The notes below the pieces were generated by a model. It did not search any database, was not told where the DNA came from, and worked only from the letters and a program-made list of their open reading frames with translations. A stretch of DNA of 64,000 bases, taken from assembly GCF_900105925.1 (NCBI RefSeq), contig NZ_LT629791.1, forward strand, positions 2,887,278-2,951,277, written 5' to 3'. Each line of letters opens with the position of its first letter. The first letter of the stretch is position 1. This stretch comes from Jiangella alkaliphila. GTDB taxonomy: Bacteria; Actinomycetota; Actinomycetes; Jiangellales; Jiangellaceae. This document shows, piece after piece, positions 62,619-64,000 of this stretch. The position numbers and the translations under genes were made by a program.

Positions 62619-62831
62619 ATGAGTCCGGACGATCCTGATGACGTACGTCAGACGGATCAGAACGGTGCGTGGGATGCCTTCGCACTGGTCGCGTCCGGAG
62701 TAGCAGTATGGGGTGGCGTCGGCTGGCTCGTCTCCGAGTGGCTCAACAGCCGCGTGTTCCTCGTACTGGGGCTCCTGGTAGGGATGGGTGCCGCTCTGTA
62801 CCTGGTATGGGTCAGATACGGTAAGCCCTGA
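62619..62831 (+). CDS. AtpZ-like small membrane protein of the ATP synthase operon
   Basis: A 70-residue protein with two TM helices (AFALVASGVAVWGGVGWLV and FLVLGLLVGMGAALYLVWV) and a short polar N-terminus, the layout of AtpZ/F0F1-ATPase-associated subunits that assist assembly or bind Mg2+. ATG 62619, with a -10-like TAGTAT about ten bases upstream. atpB starts 50 bases downstream. Confidence 0.75.
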   Translation: MSPDDPDDVRQTDQNGAWDAFALVASGVAVWGGVGWLVSEWLNSRVFLVLGLLVGMGAALYLVWVRYGKP

Positions 62832-62881
62832 CCTGGCCCTCCTCGTCGGGCGTGTCGCGAGCGCGCTGAAGAAAGGACCAC

Positions 62882-63667
62882 GTGAGCACTCGGATCGTGG
62901 CCGAGTCGGGATTCCACAGTCCCGGACCGGCCGACTTCGAATTCCCGCCGCTGTTCGGCGAGGGCACGTTCTTCACCAAGCCGATGCTGGTCATCGTGCT
63001 CGGCACCATCGCCGTCGGCGCATTCTTCTACTTTGCCGCCCGGCGCAGCGCGCTCGTTCCCGGCAAGTTGCAGTTCGCCGGCGAGGCGGTCTACGGATTC
63101 GTCCGCGACGGAATCGCGCGTGACGCCATCGGTCGCGAGGGCATCAAGTACGTCCCCTATCTCGTGACGCTGTTCAGCTTCATCGCCGTGCTGAACATCT
63201 CGGGCATCATCCCGGTCCTCCAGCTGCCGGCCACCTCGAAGATCGCGATCCCGCTGTTCCTGGCGCTGATCTCGTGGGTCATCTACAACTACGTCGGCAT
63301 CAAGCGGCAGGGCTTCGGCGGCTACTTCAAGAACATGATGTTCCCGCCCGGTGTGCCGAAGGCGATCTACCCCCTGCTGGCGCCGCTGGAGTTCTTCTCG
63401 ACCTTCATCGTGCGGCCGTTCACGCTCACCCTCCGTCTCACGTTCAACATGTTCGCCGGACACCTCGTCCTGTTGCTGACGATTCTGGGTGGCGAATACC
63501 TGATCACCGAATATCAGGGTGTGGTCGGAATCGCGGCCGGTAGCGTGTCGATTCTGTTCAGCATCGTGCTGACTTTCTTCGAGGCATTCGTCCAGATTCT
63601 CCAGGCTTACGTTTTCGTCCTGCTCTCCGCCATCTACATCGGCGGCGCTCTCTCCCACGAGCACTGA
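62882..63667 (+). CDS. atpB: ATP synthase F0 subunit a
   Basis: A 261-residue membrane protein with five or six TM helices. [22 protein letters not shown] contains the essential Arg of the proton channel, and [20 protein letters not shown] is the signature last helix. GTG 62882 is preceded by AAAGGA. It forms the stator half-channels facing the c-ring. Confidence 0.97.
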   Translation: MSTRIVAESGFHSPGPADFEFPPLFGEGTFFTKPMLVIVLGTIAVGAFFYFAARRSALVPGKLQFAGEAVYGFVRDGIARDAIGREGIKYVPYLVTLFSFIAVLNISGIIPVLQLPATSKIAIPLFLALISWVIYNYVGIKRQGFGGYFKNMMFPPGVPKAIYPLLAPLEFFSTFIVRPFTLTLRLTFNMFAGHLVLLLTILGGEYLITEYQGVVGIAAGSVSILFSIVLTFFEAFVQILQAYVFVLLSAIYIGGALSHEH

Positions 63668-63695
63668 GCTTCACTTAAAGAGGAAAGGAAGAAAG

Positions 63696-63899
63696 ATGGA
63701 AGGCTCGCTCAACATGGTCGGTCTCGGCCTCGCGGCCATCGGCCCGGGCGTCGGCATCGGTCTGATCTTTGCTGCCTACATCAACGGCGTGGCCCGCCAG
63801 CCGGAGGCGCGCAGCGTTCTCCAGGGCATCGCGATCCTCGGCTTCGCGCTCGCCGAGGCGCTGTTCATCATCGCCATCGGCCTCGCGTTCGCCATCTGA
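63696..63899 (+). CDS. atpE: ATP synthase F0 subunit c
   Basis: A 67-residue hairpin: [21 protein letters not shown], the polar loop GVARQPEA, and a second helix with the proton-binding Glu54 (ALAEALFII). The helix-1 GPGVGIG motif gives tight packing of the ring. No Na+-type ligand pattern is evident, so it is probably proton-driven. ATG 63696 is preceded by AGGAAAGGAAG. Confidence 0.97.
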   Translation: MEGSLNMVGLGLAAIGPGVGIGLIFAAYINGVARQPEARSVLQGIAILGFALAEALFIIAIGLAFAI

Positions 63900-63901
63900 T
63901 C

Positions 63902-64000
63902 ATGGCCCTCTCGATGGCACCGATCGCGGTGATGGCGGCGGAGGACGGTCCCGATCCGCTGATGCCGCACATGTCCGAGCTGATCGTCGGTCTGGTCGCC
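63902..64000 (+). CDS. atpF: ATP synthase F0 subunit b, N-terminal part only
   Basis: The frame from ATG 63902 reads to the right edge and ends DPLMPHMSELIVGLVA, the region just before and into the single TM helix of subunit b, which anchors the peripheral stalk. It begins two bases after atpE, within the expected operon order. Only 33 residues are in the window; the exact start could also be ATG 63914 or 63932. Confidence 0.85.
   Translation, partial: MALSMAPIAVMAAEDGPDPLMPHMSELIVGLVA

Overview
The window is chromosomal DNA from a very GC-rich actinomycete. The evidence is a strong G/C third-position bias, many GTG/TTG starts, many -10 boxes (TANNNT) 6-7 bases before a start codon (leaderless mRNAs), and the core gene order argS-lysA ... 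hom-thrC-thrB-rho-rpmE-prfA-prmC-sua5-wecA-atpI/Z-atpB-atpE-atpF. A Zn-type L31 protein, an LPXTG-anchored protease, DUF385 and DinB/DUF664 proteins and an Rv1747-like FHA-ABC protein fit the same group. The genus cannot be fixed from this sequence alone.

Left part, 1-13.4 kb: accessory and housekeeping genes. These are a mutarotase-like fragment, an MFS exporter, an SDR with its AraC regulator, two tandem paralogous secreted S1 proteases (one with an LPDTG wall-sorting signal, one without), a broken MFS remnant, a UBP zinc finger/APH/OsmC run divergent from a stand-alone KAS III, and a MarR-GNAT pair. 13.5-17.2 kb holds the most unusual locus: a promoter, an 81-residue small protein, a calpain-type cysteine protease with a WXG-like N-terminal helical region and a probable frameshift at its C-terminus, then two paralogous partner proteins, one cytoplasmic and one a lipoprotein. 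I read it as a candidate secreted-protease/immunity-type system; that is inference.

17.2-23.2 kb: a LacI-controlled catabolic cluster (solute-binding-like protein, class I and class III CoA-transferases, SDR, LacI) with a perfect LacI-style operator over its promoter. 23.2-33.3 kb: a regulator remnant, a methyltransferase, a nitrilase, a divergent MBL-fold hydrolase/AraC pair, tRNA-Arg(CCG), methionine aminopeptidase, a MocR-type regulator without its PLP lysine, a zinc-ribbon/glycan-binding-like membrane protein, and a PadR-controlled ABC transporter. 33.3-38 kb: a DinB-like enzyme, a large LuxR-type ATPase regulator and a DUF418 membrane protein, with a dispersed hairpin repeat between the last two.

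38-64 kb: the conserved core. An XRE regulator overlaps argS, followed by lysA. Then about 10 kb of non-core genes (methyltransferase, P-loop protein, HtrA-like protease, ABC/two-component operon, TetR/DUF385 pair, FHA-ABC exporter) separate lysA from hom-thrC-thrB. Next come rho with a structured leader and an Arg/Asp-rich insertion, an 885-base spacer packed with inverted repeats, rpmE, prfA, prmC, sua5, wecA and the start of the F-type ATP synthase operon, which runs off the right edge. No rRNA, CRISPR array, transposase or prophage was seen.
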